From Paraflavitalea sp966211765 (GTDB lineage: Bacteria; Bacteroidota; Bacteroidia; Chitinophagales; Chitinophagaceae), in assembly GCA_966211765.1 (NCBI GenBank), contig CBIHOV010000025.1:1-64000 (forward strand): a stretch of 64,000 bases of DNA, written 5' to 3'. Of this stretch, positions 51,315-60,820 are shown one piece after another. Under the pieces are notes generated by a model. It was not told the origin of the DNA. It saw nothing but the letters and a program-made list of their open reading frames with translations, and ran no database searches. Positions within the stretch are counted from its first letter, which is position 1, and each line of letters starts with the position of its first letter. The position numbers and the translations under genes are program-made.

Positions 51315-52736
51315 CTATTGGGGCTTGTTCTTCTTGTAGCGTGCTACCACATCCACCACCATCTGGTGTTGGAGGATGGCAGGATTCAGCTGCACCAGCT
51401 TTTTGACCATCTTGGGAGCTATATTCATAGCATTTTCCAGTTGCAGGAGGGATTCCTTGACCTTACCCAATGCAAAGTAAACGCCGGCAAGGTAAAAGAG
51501 AAAGAGTGGTTTCCCTTCTGTCATCTTGATGGCGGCTTTTACCTGTTCGAGGGCTTCTTCGTAGAATTCACCATTGTAGAGGCAACGGATAAGCGCTTCC
51601 CAGCTGGATATATTGCGGGGCCGCTGGCGTACTACATTGGAAAAATATTGAATGGCTTCTTTGTATTCGCCCATCTGCATCTTACACTCACCCATCGCCA
51701 TATTGTATTCAGGCTGCATGCGGTGTATCTGCAAGGCTGTATCCAGGTGTTTGATGGCTGTACCCCACTGGGCCTCGTTGATGTAGGTGCAGGCCACTTT
51801 ATAATGGAGCTTGCTATCTTCTACATTCAGGTGGGATGCCTTTCGGTAGTAGAACCTGGCCTGGGCAAAGTTCTTCATGCGGTCGTAGCAATGGCCAATA
51901 GCTTCAAAGATCACATCTTCGGGCCTTGATAGTTCCAGCACTTTTTCCAGTACTTCGATGGCATCTTTGTACTTACGCATCCTGATATACGCATCGCCCA
52001 TATTACGGTAGGCGTAATCGAATTTCTCATCGATCACGATGGCATACTTATAGGCATCAATGGCTTTCTCATAGAGCTTTAGGCCCTGAAAGGCAGCAGC
52101 CAGGTTGAACCAGGCAAGTTCACTGTAGGGGTATTCTTCAATGATCTGCTGGTGTAAAAGAATGCTTTCTTCGTTGCGACCGGTAAAATCGGTCCAGAAG
52201 CAGATCTTATACAGGGCTTCCTCGTTATTGGGTTCCTGCTCCAGGATGAGCTTGAGGCAATCAAATATTTTATCAAACTCTTCGTAGTCATCGTATACAT
52301 CGGCCAATTCGAAGAGCAATTCTATTCGCTCCTGCCCTTCAAACAGCTGGAGGGCATTTTCGAGTAGGGCCACGGCCTTTTCCTGCTGGTCGAGCGCCAG
52401 GTATGCATCCGTTTTTAATATGTAAAGGTTGATATCATTGCTATCGAGGAGTTCAGCATGCTGTAATATCCGGAGGGCCTCCTGGTAATGGCGTGTAGCG
52501 ATCAGGAGATCGGCCTTTTTGATGAGTAACATGGCGGAATAGGGATATTGTTCAATACCCAATTCAGCGGCTTCCAATGCCTGTTGCAGGTCTTCCCGGT
52601 CATCAAAGTAGTCGATAATACGCTCAAAGGACTCCTCATCCAGGAAGGAGTGACTGCGGCCAGATTTGAGGTTCTGAAACTGCTTCACTAACTCCCTGAG
52701 CTCCTCATTGTCATTGCGTGATGGATTGTCTCTCAT
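51315..52736 (-). CDS. TPR-repeat protein
   Basis: 473 residues from MRDNPSRNDNEELRELV; an in-frame ATG 17 codons upstream (52787) gives a less likely prefix. Almost the whole length is tetratricopeptide repeats of 34 residues with the W-L-G-Y-A-F-A-P pattern, for example ALEAAELGIEQYPYSAML, LAWFNLAAAFQGLKLYEKA and DYAYRNMGDAYIRMRKYKDA. No signal peptide or membrane helix. A protein-interaction scaffold; partner unknown. Divergent from the small exported protein at 53029. Confidence 0.93.
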   Translation of the reverse strand: MRDNPSRNDNEELRELVKQFQNLKSGRSHSFLDEESFERIIDYFDDREDLQQALEAAELGIEQYPYSAMLLIKKADLLIATRHYQEALRILQHAELLDSNDINLYILKTDAYLALDQQEKAVALLENALQLFEGQERIELLFELADVYDDYEEFDKIFDCLKLILEQEPNNEEALYKICFWTDFTGRNEESILLHQQIIEEYPYSELAWFNLAAAFQGLKLYEKAIDAYKYAIVIDEKFDYAYRNMGDAYIRMRKYKDAIEVLEKVLELSRPEDVIFEAIGHCYDRMKNFAQARFYYRKASHLNVEDSKLHYKVACTYINEAQWGTAIKHLDTALQIHRMQPEYNMAMGECKMQMGEYKEAIQYFSNVVRQRPRNISSWEALIRCLYNGEFYEEALEQVKAAIKMTEGKPLFLFYLAGVYFALGKVKESLLQLENAMNIAPKMVKKLVQLNPAILQHQMVVDVVARYKKNKPQ

Positions 52737-52979
52737 GTAATTAAGTAAAGGTTTATGTAAAATAGCTTTTTCATGAATGCATACCAATTTTTTCTTATTG
52801 ACAGGTGTGCATAAGTACTATTCAAAGGAGTTGATTTTGAGTATTTTAAAGGTGGCGTGCAACATTTGTTAAAATTGCAGTGTCATTTTTATGGAATCTG
52901 TAACATTTAGGCATCCTTAATCGTTAAAGAGATACTAAACTTTTTGATAATCGGTTAAAGGTTTCTAAAATTTTTTCAA

Positions 52980-52987
52980 TATTTTTG
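52980..52987 (+). promoter_or_regulatory. -7 box that fixes the start of the small exported protein
   Basis: TATTTTTG on the plus strand matches TANNTTTG. The in-frame ATG at 52996 would lie at or before the transcript start, so the ATG at 53029, which begins a signal peptide, is preferred. The -33 region is poor. Confidence 0.5.
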
Positions 52988-53028
52988 CGTTAGTTATGAA
53001 GGCAAACTCTACTCTTAAATTAGACCAC

Positions 53029-53373
53029 ATGTTAAAAAAGACCCTCATCAGTTGTGCGATGATTGGGGCGGTTGCACTTGCTGCTGTAGCTAGCAGCGGT
53101 GGTGGTAAAAAGAAGTCAGAGGCGCCGCTTAAGCCCATCTACACACCTATCAGAACAACAAATGGCTTTACATTAAAAGCCGGGCCTTCCTACACAGGAA
53201 GCCATATCCTCAGCAGTGAACGTAGCCGTAATTTTATCACCTACAGTACGGTAGTTACCTACCAGAAAGGCAATACTGTTTACATATTGCCCCAGCAGGT
53301 GAAGAGTAACATTAAACCTACGTTTAAGACCAATCTCAACCTTTTAGATCTTAAAATAAAGCTTCATAAGTAA
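53029..53373 (+). CDS. Small exported hypothetical protein
   Basis: 114 residues from MLKKTLISCAMIGAVALAAVAS, a signal peptide, followed by a Lys/Gly-rich linker (SSGGGKKKSEAP). The mature part (GFTLKAGPSYTGSH, YSTVVTYQKGNTVYILP, KTNLNLLDLKIKLHK) has no recognised domain. Single gene with an upstream -7 box. Function unknown. Confidence 0.75.
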   Translation: MLKKTLISCAMIGAVALAAVASSGGGKKKSEAPLKPIYTPIRTTNGFTLKAGPSYTGSHILSSERSRNFITYSTVVTYQKGNTVYILPQQVKSNIKPTFKTNLNLLDLKIKLHK

Positions 53374-53404
53374 GCTTTAAGGTTAAAAGGACATTAAAAT
53401 CGGG

Positions 53405-54058
53405 TTAATTCATTTTCTTGCTCTCATCGTAAGTCAGCTCACGATAGCCACTTTTAGGTATGTCAAACTTAGAGGCAGGCACCGGATTGAGGTTGATCTT
53501 AGACACGGTGTATTTAATGGTGAGTTTTCCCTGCACCAGTTCATATTCCAGGGGTAAACCATTGAGGTTTTTGAACTGGGAGTCGTACTCTTTATTCTCC
53601 GGGATAATTTCTGAAGTATAGTACACAGTAAAGGTGGTGCCATCGGCCAGTTTTGCCTCGGCTTTGGTACAATTGTATCCTGCTATTATTTTTGTCTCCT
53701 TCGTGTCGGTAAATGTCATTCCATTGTACCGTTTATTCTTTTCTGTCCAGTTATCGGACGACATCCTGATCAGTATTTTCTGGCCGCTTACTTCCCGCAA
53801 TATGACGGCTGTCCCAGCCTTGGAATCATGAATAGTGGTGGAAGAAAACAGGGCGCTTACCATTTCTGTACGGCTCATGGAGCCTTTCAGGTATACGGTG
53901 GTGGTGGCGCCATCCAGGGCATCGGCCATTTTAGGCTCTTTGCTGCCGGATGAGATCGAAGCATCATATACGAGGGTCAGCTCAGAAACTTTCTTCTGCC
54001 CTACAGCGGTCAGCAGGAGGAGCAGATTCAATGTGAAGAGAGCTATATATTTTTTCAT
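53405..54058 (-). CDS. Exported protein of DUF4412 type
   Basis: 217 residues with signal peptide to LLTAVGQ (residue 20). The pattern VYLKGSMSRTEM, SSTTIHDSKAGTAVIL, QKILIRMSS, KETKIIAGYNCTKAEAKLADG and FTVYYTSEIIP resembles the DUF4412 beta-barrel-like family found in this phylum; the assignment is by pattern only. Convergent with the small exported protein (31-base gap). Function unknown. Confidence 0.7.
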   Translation of the reverse strand: MKKYIALFTLNLLLLLTAVGQKKVSELTLVYDASISSGSKEPKMADALDGATTTVYLKGSMSRTEMVSALFSSTTIHDSKAGTAVILREVSGQKILIRMSSDNWTEKNKRYNGMTFTDTKETKIIAGYNCTKAEAKLADGTTFTVYYTSEIIPENKEYDSQFKNLNGLPLEYELVQGKLTIKYTVSKINLNPVPASKFDIPKSGYRELTYDESKKMN

Positions 54059-54240
54059 GTTAAGCCGGGTTGATGCGTTGTCTTAAAGACGCGATAAGTA
54101 ATATGAACCGTTGCCTAAAATAACAACAACCAATCAATTTAAGATACTATTGGCTTGATTTTTAACGAAATACTTTGGGAAATAGTGTGGGGACCTGCGT
54201 TGTGAGTGGTCAGTTGTGCGTAAAGTGGAGATTATCGAAT

Positions 54241-54271
54241 AAAAAAACGGCTGAAAGGATCAGCCGTTTTT
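54241..54271. terminator. Bidirectional terminator near yidC
   Basis: AAAAAACGGCTGA (54241-54253) and TCAGCCGTTTTTT (54259-54271) form a perfect 13-base stem on a 5-base loop, 76 bases after the yidC stop. Both flanks are U-rich in their RNA. Confidence 0.9.
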
Positions 54272-54347
54272 TATATACGTTTAAACTGTTAAGCATTAGC
54301 CGTTCACATTGGGCTTTTGCTTCCCTAAAATGCCGGGAACTATCTTG

Positions 54348-56180
54348 CTATTTCTTACCGCCGCCTTGTTTTGCTTTGGCTTCGGCCATTTTTTTCTGTG
54401 TTTCCTGCATTTGCTCCAATCGCTCCGCCCACTTGGATTTTGCCTTAGGTTTTTTACGGGCCACCTCAATCTTTGCTACCAGTTTATCATGGTTGATGAT
54501 ATAGTTCTGAATCACAAACTGGAGCAGCAAGGTAATGATGTTGGATACCGTATAATACCACGTCAAGGCAGCCGGTAGTTTATTGAATACGAAAAGGAGA
54601 ATGAAAGGGAAAATATAAGGCATGTACTTCAATGCCGGATTGCCCTGATCGGGAGTTGATGACATGTTGTAGAAAGAGATCAGGAAGCTGGTAATTACCG
54701 CGGTAAGGGTAAACAAGCTGATGTGGCTGCCCAATCCCCATACTTCAAAAGGAAACTTGAACAGTATATCATAGGAAGCCAGGTTATGAGCCCACAGGAA
54801 TTCTTCTCCCCGCAGTGAAATATTGGAGTTGAAGAAGCTATAAAGGGCAAAGAAGATCGGGATCTGCAACAAGCTGGGCAAACAACCGGCAAATTGGTTA
54901 ACTCCCGCCTCCCGCATGAACTTCATTTGCTCCATGGCAAACTGCTGCTGATCGGGGTATTTTTCTTTCAGCTTGGCTAAGTCTGGCTTCAGGATCTTCA
55001 TCTTGGCACTGGTGAGGTAGCCAGGATACATCAACGGAGAAGTACCTAATCTGATAAACAGGGTCAGTAACAGAATTACAATACCCATGCTGCCCACGAA
55101 GCTATGGAAGAAGTTGAACACGGGCATTACGATATACTTGTTGATGGGTCGTACAAAAGCATACATATCCCTTCCCAGGTTGATGATCTTATCCATTTCG
55201 GGAACGGGTTGTGCGCTCAATATGCGGTAGTCGTTGGGACCATAGTACAGTTGCAGTGGAACAAGGGCATCGGCACCCAGGGGTAGTTTTGCCTGGAGGG
55301 TCGTTGTTACATCAGCAATTTTGTTGGTAGAATCAGCAGCATGTCTTGACCACCTTATTTCACCAGTAGTAAACCCGCTCTTATACGCCAATGCGGTGTT
55401 GAAGAATTGTTGTGATACGGCTACCCATTGTACCTGCTTGTCAAACTTCTTTTCTGACTTTGACATGATGTAATCAAAATCATTATCGGAATAAAAACAG
55501 ATATTAGATTGGAGACGCTCATACTTCACATCACTTTCATGCTGTACGGGCTGGTTTTGCCAGGTAATATTGAAAGCTCCCTGTGTTAAGAGTTTGTCGG
55601 CACCACCAAATTGCACATTCCAGTCGATGAGGTAATCATTGGGCCTCAGTGTGAACTTGTGTATAAGGGTACCATTGGGAAGGGGACGTTGAAAAGTGAT
55701 GGTTTGACTATTGTCGGCATTTTTCACGATGTCTCCGCCCACAAAGTTCAGATCGGTCACCTGCATGGCCTGGTTGGGCGCAGCATTGATGGCATATGAT
55801 ACTTTGTCAAACGAGGTACCATTTAATACTACCAGGTTGCTATCAACTGATTTATATTTCTTCAGTTCTACTTTACCTGGCTGCCCGCCTTTAGTGGTAA
55901 AAGTGACTTTAATAACTTCATTTTCGACAGTTACCAATTTCTCCACTCCCTGGTCATTATTCAGGGAAGTATCAGTACCCAGAACGGCTTTAATGGTAGC
56001 ATCCTTTTGGGCAATAGCTGCTATAGAATCTGCTGCTCTTTTAACCCTGGCTATAGAGTCTTCATAATGCTGCCTTTCTCCCTGCAACTCATGCGAGTTT
56101 TTAGTGGATATAAACAGGTAAACGAATAATAATCCCGCCAGTAATACAAAGCCAATGATCGTATTGCGATCCATGTTCAT
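54348..56180 (-). CDS. yidC: Membrane protein insertase YidC
   Basis: 610 residues; the start may be the second ATG at 56174 (MDRNTIIGFVLLAGLLFVYLF), the usual first helix. A large periplasmic beta domain spans about residues 60-350. The Oxa1-type core with five helices follows (FLRSFVG-like FHSFVGSMGIVILLLT, YLTSAKMKILKPDLAKLKEK, GVNQFAGCLPSLLQIPIFFA, FPFILLFVFNKLPAALTWYY). A basic tail (KPKAKSKWAERLEQM to GGGKK) may bind ribosomes. It inserts membrane proteins alone or with SecYEG. A -7 box lies upstream and a strong terminator downstream. Confidence 0.96.
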   Translation of the reverse strand: MNMDRNTIIGFVLLAGLLFVYLFISTKNSHELQGERQHYEDSIARVKRAADSIAAIAQKDATIKAVLGTDTSLNNDQGVEKLVTVENEVIKVTFTTKGGQPGKVELKKYKSVDSNLVVLNGTSFDKVSYAINAAPNQAMQVTDLNFVGGDIVKNADNSQTITFQRPLPNGTLIHKFTLRPNDYLIDWNVQFGGADKLLTQGAFNITWQNQPVQHESDVKYERLQSNICFYSDNDFDYIMSKSEKKFDKQVQWVAVSQQFFNTALAYKSGFTTGEIRWSRHAADSTNKIADVTTTLQAKLPLGADALVPLQLYYGPNDYRILSAQPVPEMDKIINLGRDMYAFVRPINKYIVMPVFNFFHSFVGSMGIVILLLTLFIRLGTSPLMYPGYLTSAKMKILKPDLAKLKEKYPDQQQFAMEQMKFMREAGVNQFAGCLPSLLQIPIFFALYSFFNSNISLRGEEFLWAHNLASYDILFKFPFEVWGLGSHISLFTLTAVITSFLISFYNMSSTPDQGNPALKYMPYIFPFILLFVFNKLPAALTWYYTVSNIITLLLQFVIQNYIINHDKLVAKIEVARKKPKAKSKWAERLEQMQETQKKMAEAKAKQGGGKK

Positions 56181-56203
56181 TAGTACAAAATTTAGAGGAG
56201 GTG

Positions 56204-56211
56204 CAAAGATA
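56204..56211 (-). promoter_or_regulatory. -7 box of yidC
   Basis: TATCTTTG on the minus strand, about 24 bases before the start; the -33 element is not clear. Confidence 0.5.
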
Positions 56212-56310
56212 GGGGGTTTCTGGTTGCTGGATTCTGGTTTCTGCTGCTGGTTTTAGGTTGCCGTAAAGGTTAACAGACTGATAATAGGTCGGGAGGAGGT
56301 CCAAAATATT

Positions 56311-56355
56311 ACGGCCCGTTGCATAATAGTAAGTTCCTATTATTCAACGGGCCGT
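56311..56355 (-). terminator. Long hairpin between pyrG and yidC
   Basis: Two 19-base arms (56311-56329 and 56337-56355, beginning ACGGCCCGTTG and ending CAACGGGCCGT) pair with a single mismatch around a 7-base loop. The U-tract on the minus strand is weak (AATATTTT). It is 49 bases after the pyrG stop and likely ends that transcript. Confidence 0.65.
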
Positions 56356-56360
56356 GTGAT

Positions 56361-56403
56361 AGCTGTTGGCCTTTAGCGGTTAGCTTTTAGCCGTTGGCAG
56401 CTG
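56361..56403. repeat. AGCT/TAGC-type repeat between pyrG and the hairpin
   Basis: AGCTGTTGGC, TTTAGCGGTTAGC, TTTTAGCCGTTGGCAGC units in 43 bases. It belongs to the same spacer family as in the S10 cluster. Confidence 0.45.
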
Positions 56404-58053
56404 TTATATCATTTCACTTTGCAGCAAAGGGTTTTTTACGGCGCTTTTCTGGTCGGCGTATTCCTTGGCAGCTTTAATAAAGTGTACAAATAGGGGGTGT
56501 GGGTTCTCAACGGTACTTTTTAACTCAGGATGGTATTGCACACCGATAAAGAATGGGTGTCCGGGCAGTTCCACAATCTCCACCAGACCACTTTCAGGGT
56601 TTTTGCCGCTGGCTATCATACCAGCTTCTTCAAAGCGCGTAAGGTATTGGTTGTTAAACTCCCAACGATGCCTGTGGCGTTCTGTAATAGCTTCCCGGCC
56701 ATAGATCCGGCGGGCAAGGCTTCCCTCGAGGGTATGGCAGGTATAGGAACCGAGGCGCATGGTACCACCTTTGGCGGTAACCTTTTTCTGCTCTTCCATC
56801 AGGTCAATAACTGGATCGGGGGTATTGAGGTCCATTTCAGTAGAATGGGCCTTGGTTAATCCCAGGATATCACGTGCATATTCAATAACAGACATCTGCA
56901 TTCCAAGGCAAATACCAAAGAATGGCAGGTTGTTTTCGCGGGCGTATTTAACGGCAATGATCTTTCCTTCTACCCCACGGTGGCCAAAACCAGGAGCTAC
57001 GAGCAGACCATCCAGGTTGGCCAGCTTTTCGGCCACATTATCATCGGTAATGAATTCACTGTGCACGTTGACTACCTGTACTTTGCATTCATTGATAGCA
57101 CCTGCATGTACAAAGGCTTCGAGGATGGATTTGTAAGCATCCTGCAACTCAATATATTTTCCAATAAGGCCAATGGTAACCTGGCTCTTGGGGTATTTAA
57201 GCTTATCGAGGAACTCCTTCCAACGGTGGAGGTCGGGCTCATTTTGCATGGTGATGTTGAGCTTTTTCATGCAAATGATGTCCAGCTTTTCACGCATCAT
57301 GGCCAGTGGCACCTCATAAATGGTAGGAGCATCGGCTGCTTCAATCACAGCTTCCTGCTTCACATTGCAGAAGAGGGCTATTTTACGGCGCAGATCGGGC
57401 GACAAGGGTCTTTCGGTTCTGCAAACAATAATATCGGGGTGAACGCCTTCCTGGCTCAGCATTTTCACACTGTGCTGTGTAGGCTTGGTTTTCAATTCTT
57501 TAGCGGCCTTTAAATAAGGAATGAGGGTAAGGTGAACTACCACAGTATCTTCTTCGGGCAGTTCCCACTGCAGCTGGCGCAGGGCCTCAATAAATGGCAG
57601 GCTTTCAATGTCACCCACTGTACCACCTAATTCGGTAATAATGACGTCGTATTCATTGTTTTTGCCGAGTGCGAGCATTCTGCGCTTGATCTCGTCGGTA
57701 ATGTGGGGGATCACCTGCACGGTCTTACCGAGGAAAGCACCTTCACGCTCTTTGTTAATAACTGTTTGATAGATACGGCCTGTAGTAACATTATTGGCCT
57801 GTGTGGTAAAGATGTTCAGGAAACGCTCATAGTGTCCTAAATCCAGGTCGGTCTCTGCCCCATCCTCAGTCACATAGCACTCTCCGTGCTCATAGGGGTT
57901 AAGCGTACCCGGATCTACATTGATGTAGGGGTCAAATTTCTGAATAGTTACCCTTAATCCTCTTGCCTGCAATAGCTTAGCTAATGATGCGGCAATAATC
58001 CCCTTTCCTAATGAAGAAGTTACGCCTCCTGTAACAAAAATGTACTTGGCCAT
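56404..58053 (-). CDS. pyrG: CTP synthase
   Basis: 549 residues. The amidoligase domain has FVTGGVTSSLGKGI (P-loop), KFDPYINVDPGT and the GGTVGDIES segment. The glutaminase domain (from about residue 290) has the cysteine in FFGICLGMQM and the histidine and glutamate in FIGVQYHPELKS. It makes CTP from UTP, ATP and glutamine. A possible -7 box lies 230 bases upstream (58283-58290), which would give a long leader. Confidence 0.98.
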   Translation of the reverse strand: MAKYIFVTGGVTSSLGKGIIAASLAKLLQARGLRVTIQKFDPYINVDPGTLNPYEHGECYVTEDGAETDLDLGHYERFLNIFTTQANNVTTGRIYQTVINKEREGAFLGKTVQVIPHITDEIKRRMLALGKNNEYDVIITELGGTVGDIESLPFIEALRQLQWELPEEDTVVVHLTLIPYLKAAKELKTKPTQHSVKMLSQEGVHPDIIVCRTERPLSPDLRRKIALFCNVKQEAVIEAADAPTIYEVPLAMMREKLDIICMKKLNITMQNEPDLHRWKEFLDKLKYPKSQVTIGLIGKYIELQDAYKSILEAFVHAGAINECKVQVVNVHSEFITDDNVAEKLANLDGLLVAPGFGHRGVEGKIIAVKYARENNLPFFGICLGMQMSVIEYARDILGLTKAHSTEMDLNTPDPVIDLMEEQKKVTAKGGTMRLGSYTCHTLEGSLARRIYGREAITERHRHRWEFNNQYLTRFEEAGMIASGKNPESGLVEIVELPGHPFFIGVQYHPELKSTVENPHPLFVHFIKAAKEYADQKSAVKNPLLQSEMI

Positions 58054-58282
58054 AATATATGGTTAAATCAGTTTACAATGTTAAGCGTTGAACATGGTTA
58101 TAGGATCAGGTATAAAACAATAAGCCACACACACATCGCTGGTGGTCCCTGCCAAATGGATGAACAGGGTTACTTCGATGTCTGCATTATCTGGCGTACT
58201 ACTTTTTGCTTGATTATTGTACCAGTCCGGTTATGACCAGCGGAAAACCACGTTAGGGGAATACTATTTCCTGAAGGTCATG

Positions 58283-58290
58283 CAAAGATA
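58283..58290 (-). promoter_or_regulatory. Possible -7 box of pyrG
   Basis: TATCTTTG on the minus strand, 230 bases before the pyrG start. The nearest TTTG is 27 bases away, too far, so this is tentative. The rest of 58054-58377 holds no recognisable gene. Confidence 0.35.
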
Positions 58291-58377
58291 CAGCAATTTT
58301 CCGGCTGATAAAAATCACAAAATAGTAATGTGGAAAAACTGGGAAATTGGGATCAGGGTGCCGGGGATGGAGTGCTG

Positions 58378-58566
58378 TTATTTTAGTCGGATAAGCGTAA
58401 AATTATTGTTCCATTGCCAGGTAGTCTGGACGGGCTGCTTTTTTTCAGCAGTAACAGTTGTTTGGGGCGCTGGCGCCTGCGGCCTGCCGGTTTTTGCCGA
58501 ATGCAAAAAACCTATTGCCACGATTTCCACCAGTAAGACGAGTAAAGTAAACCTCTCACTTTTCAT
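58378..58566 (-). CDS. Possible small membrane or exported protein
   Basis: 62 residues. A hydrophobic N-terminal stretch (FTLLVLLVEIVAIGFLHSA, residues about 6-24) is followed by a Pro/Thr/Lys-rich tail ending in WQWNNNFTLIRLK. It resembles a signal or anchor plus short tail, but nothing else supports it. Lies in a 900-base stretch without other genes. Confidence 0.4.
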   Translation of the reverse strand: MKSERFTLLVLLVEIVAIGFLHSAKTGRPQAPAPQTTVTAEKKQPVQTTWQWNNNFTLIRLK

Positions 58567-58932
58567 AGTAAAATTGGATCAGGGAATTAAAGTAATTCTT
58601 AAACGAAGGAAGGCAATTTTTATTTCATATGCAAGTCTGGAGGCGGGTTTTATTGACGTATTCGTATGAATACGCAGCTGGCTACGACATTTTTACGAAT
58701 AACAAATGGCTGTTATGGGTCGTATTTGCGCGATAATATAGATATCATTCCGGCTCATTATATTTAATGCTTTGAGGAAGCGCAAAGAGGGTTTTTCAAT
58801 AAGTTTTCTGTACTTTAGTTGCAAATAGCCCCCAGCTATTCCTGTTGATTGATTCCCCATAAAAATATTGTTCAAAATCATAGCCTGTGAATGAGCCCAC
58901 TACTCATTTCATTAACTGCTTAATCTTTTCGC
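58567..58932. other. Spacer with an 18-base inverted repeat
   Basis: CGTATTC (58657-58663), GTAT, GAATACG (58668-58674) form a perfect 7-base stem. A TACTTTAG at 58811-58818 is one base off a -7 box for the next gene. Nothing else was seen. Confidence 0.35.
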
Positions 58933-60009
58933 ATGAACAGGCGTATATTTCTCCTTATTGGGTGTTTGCTGACCTACGCAGGCAGCTTTTCCCAGGCTAA
59001 AGTTTCAACAGCTCTCTCCCCTTCCAATAAAAGCAGGTATAAGGTTATTTACCCTGTTGCAGTTAACAACGATCACCCTTCCTTACTTCCTTTTTCGGGT
59101 ATTGAGATCAGGGATATCCGTCCGGATACTACCAAACTGGGTTTCTACCGTTCTACCAAAGACCGGCATTCCTACAAATACCGATTTGCTGGTAATACGG
59201 GTGATGAGCTCACTACTTTTCTAAGAGATCATTTTCAGCAAAGCCTTACACCGGGCTCCGGTAATCACCTGGTGATCTATATAAAGAAGTTGTGGTTGTC
59301 GGAATTTGACTCCACCGAACTGAATTTGCACAATACACATGTACGTAATGCCTGGCTGTATCTGAAGACGGAAATATACCTGCGTTCAAAAGATGCTTAC
59401 TTTCCTATTTATCGCTTTGACTCGGTAGTCTATGCCCGGAAAAATAACAGCTATACATCGGGAGGGTTTATCAGTTCTATCCTCCTGAATTCGCTGCAGG
59501 TACTTGAACGGACCAATTTTGACAAAGTAATGCAGAAAAGAAGTCTGGACCTGGCAGCTGTAGATGCATTCAATAATCTTACTGTTGCCACACCTGCCTT
59601 CCCTAAGCCTACCAAAGGAGTATACGTATCTTACGATGAATTCAAAAGCGGGCGCCCTTCCTGTACAGATTTTGAAGTAAGGTTTGAATCACTCGCTGAT
59701 ATTATATATGTAAAGGAGGCGGATGGTGACATTTACCCCAAAAGAAATGTATGGGGTTTCAGTGATGGCGAAACTGTTTTTATACGGATGGGGTCTAACT
59801 TCTTTCCTTTGTATAATCAGGAAAAGACCTGGGAATTCTATGGCACAGCTGCGATGGAGTTCAGGGCGCCCCGCATGCCGGTACTGCCGGGTGCAGGATT
59901 ACCGCTGATGATCGCATCTGCCGGAGTTGCCGAATTTTCTCAGTATGAAAAACGACTGGTGAACTTAAGGGCTTTCCAGGTGGATATTGAAAATGGGAAG
60001 TTCTATTAA
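58933..60009 (+). CDS. Exported hypothetical protein
   Basis: 358 residues with a signal peptide to AGSFSQ (residue 21). The rest is a beta-rich soluble protein (SGIEIRDIRPDTTKLGFYR, NHLVIYIKKLWLSEFD, DAYFPIYRFDSVVYARKN, SDGETVFIRMGSNFFPLY). No domain was recognised. The 3' end overlaps the stop of convergent proC by 4 bases. Function unknown. Confidence 0.8.
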   Translation: MNRRIFLLIGCLLTYAGSFSQAKVSTALSPSNKSRYKVIYPVAVNNDHPSLLPFSGIEIRDIRPDTTKLGFYRSTKDRHSYKYRFAGNTGDELTTFLRDHFQQSLTPGSGNHLVIYIKKLWLSEFDSTELNLHNTHVRNAWLYLKTEIYLRSKDAYFPIYRFDSVVYARKNNSYTSGGFISSILLNSLQVLERTNFDKVMQKRSLDLAAVDAFNNLTVATPAFPKPTKGVYVSYDEFKSGRPSCTDFEVRFESLADIIYVKEADGDIYPKRNVWGFSDGETVFIRMGSNFFPLYNQEKTWEFYGTAAMEFRAPRMPVLPGAGLPLMIASAGVAEFSQYEKRLVNLRAFQVDIENGKFY

Positions 60010-60803
60010 TCTTTGGCTATTTTATCGTAGCTGGCCACAATGCCTTTGATAAGAGATGAACTGAAGCCCTGGTGTTCCATTTCATTGAGGCCGGCGATGG
60101 TGCATCCCTTGGGAGTAGTCACTTTATCAATTTCCTGCTCGGGGTGTGTTCCCTTTTTCAGCAATAATTCTGCCGCGCCTTTTACGGTCTGTGCAGCAAT
60201 GAGTGTTGCAGTGGCTGCATCAAAACCAATCTCAATACCTCCCTGTATATTGGCCCTGATGTAGCGCATGGCGTAGGCCGTGCCACAGGCGCCTAATACG
60301 GTAGCAGCATCCATCAGTTTTTCATCTATCCACACTACCCTGCCGAGCTGGTTGAAAAGATCTTCTGTATAGGTTACCTGTTCTTTGCTCACTTCATGAG
60401 CGGCCAGGCAGGTCATGCTTTCCTGGATGGCAATAGCTGTATTGGGCATGGCCCTGATGACCGGTATTTTTTTGCTTGCTGCTTTCAACAGCTGTTCAAT
60501 GGTAATGCCTGTTACTACAGAGATCAATACGTGCTTTGCCGGATCGAGAACATCTTTCAGTTTGCCCAGCACATCATTGACCTGGAAGGGTTTGACGGCC
60601 AGGATAACAAGATTGGCAAAACGTACGGCTTCCGTATTGTCATCACCCACCAATACACCTTTCTGCTCGAGTGCGTGCAAGGTTTTGATGTTGCGTTTGG
60701 TAATGAGGATATGCTCAGGCTTTGAAAAGCCGCTGTTGATCAATCCTTCTGCGATAGCGGTGCCAAGGTTTCCGCCGCCTATGATGGCAATCTTATTGTT
60801 CAT
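60006..60803 (-). CDS. proC: Pyrroline-5-carboxylate reductase
   Basis: 265 residues from MNNKIAIIGGGNLGTAIAEGL; the frame is open 7 codons more. The Rossmann motif GGGNLGTAIAEGL, ILAVKPFQVNDVL, VIRAMPNTAIAIQES, and the C-terminal AAQTVKGAAELLLKKG and TTPKGCTIAGLNEME blocks are diagnostic. It reduces pyrroline-5-carboxylate to proline. It starts 17 bases after hldD on the same strand, so the two are probably cotranscribed. Confidence 0.96.
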   Translation of the reverse strand: MNNKIAIIGGGNLGTAIAEGLINSGFSKPEHILITKRNIKTLHALEQKGVLVGDDNTEAVRFANLVILAVKPFQVNDVLGKLKDVLDPAKHVLISVVTGITIEQLLKAASKKIPVIRAMPNTAIAIQESMTCLAAHEVSKEQVTYTEDLFNQLGRVVWIDEKLMDAATVLGACGTAYAMRYIRANIQGGIEIGFDAATATLIAAQTVKGAAELLLKKGTHPEQEIDKVTTPKGCTIAGLNEMEHQGFSSSLIKGIVASYDKIAKD

Positions 60804-60820
60804 GGGAAAAGAGTTTGGAA

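Noticed and set aside
58217..58669. 150-codon plus-strand frame in the pyrG upstream region
   Set aside because: Overlaps the better-looking 62-codon frame, no recognised feature, unusual composition for this genome.
58693..58881. 62-codon minus-strand frame
   Set aside because: No signal, domain or context; it overlaps the likely control region of the plus-strand gene at 58933.
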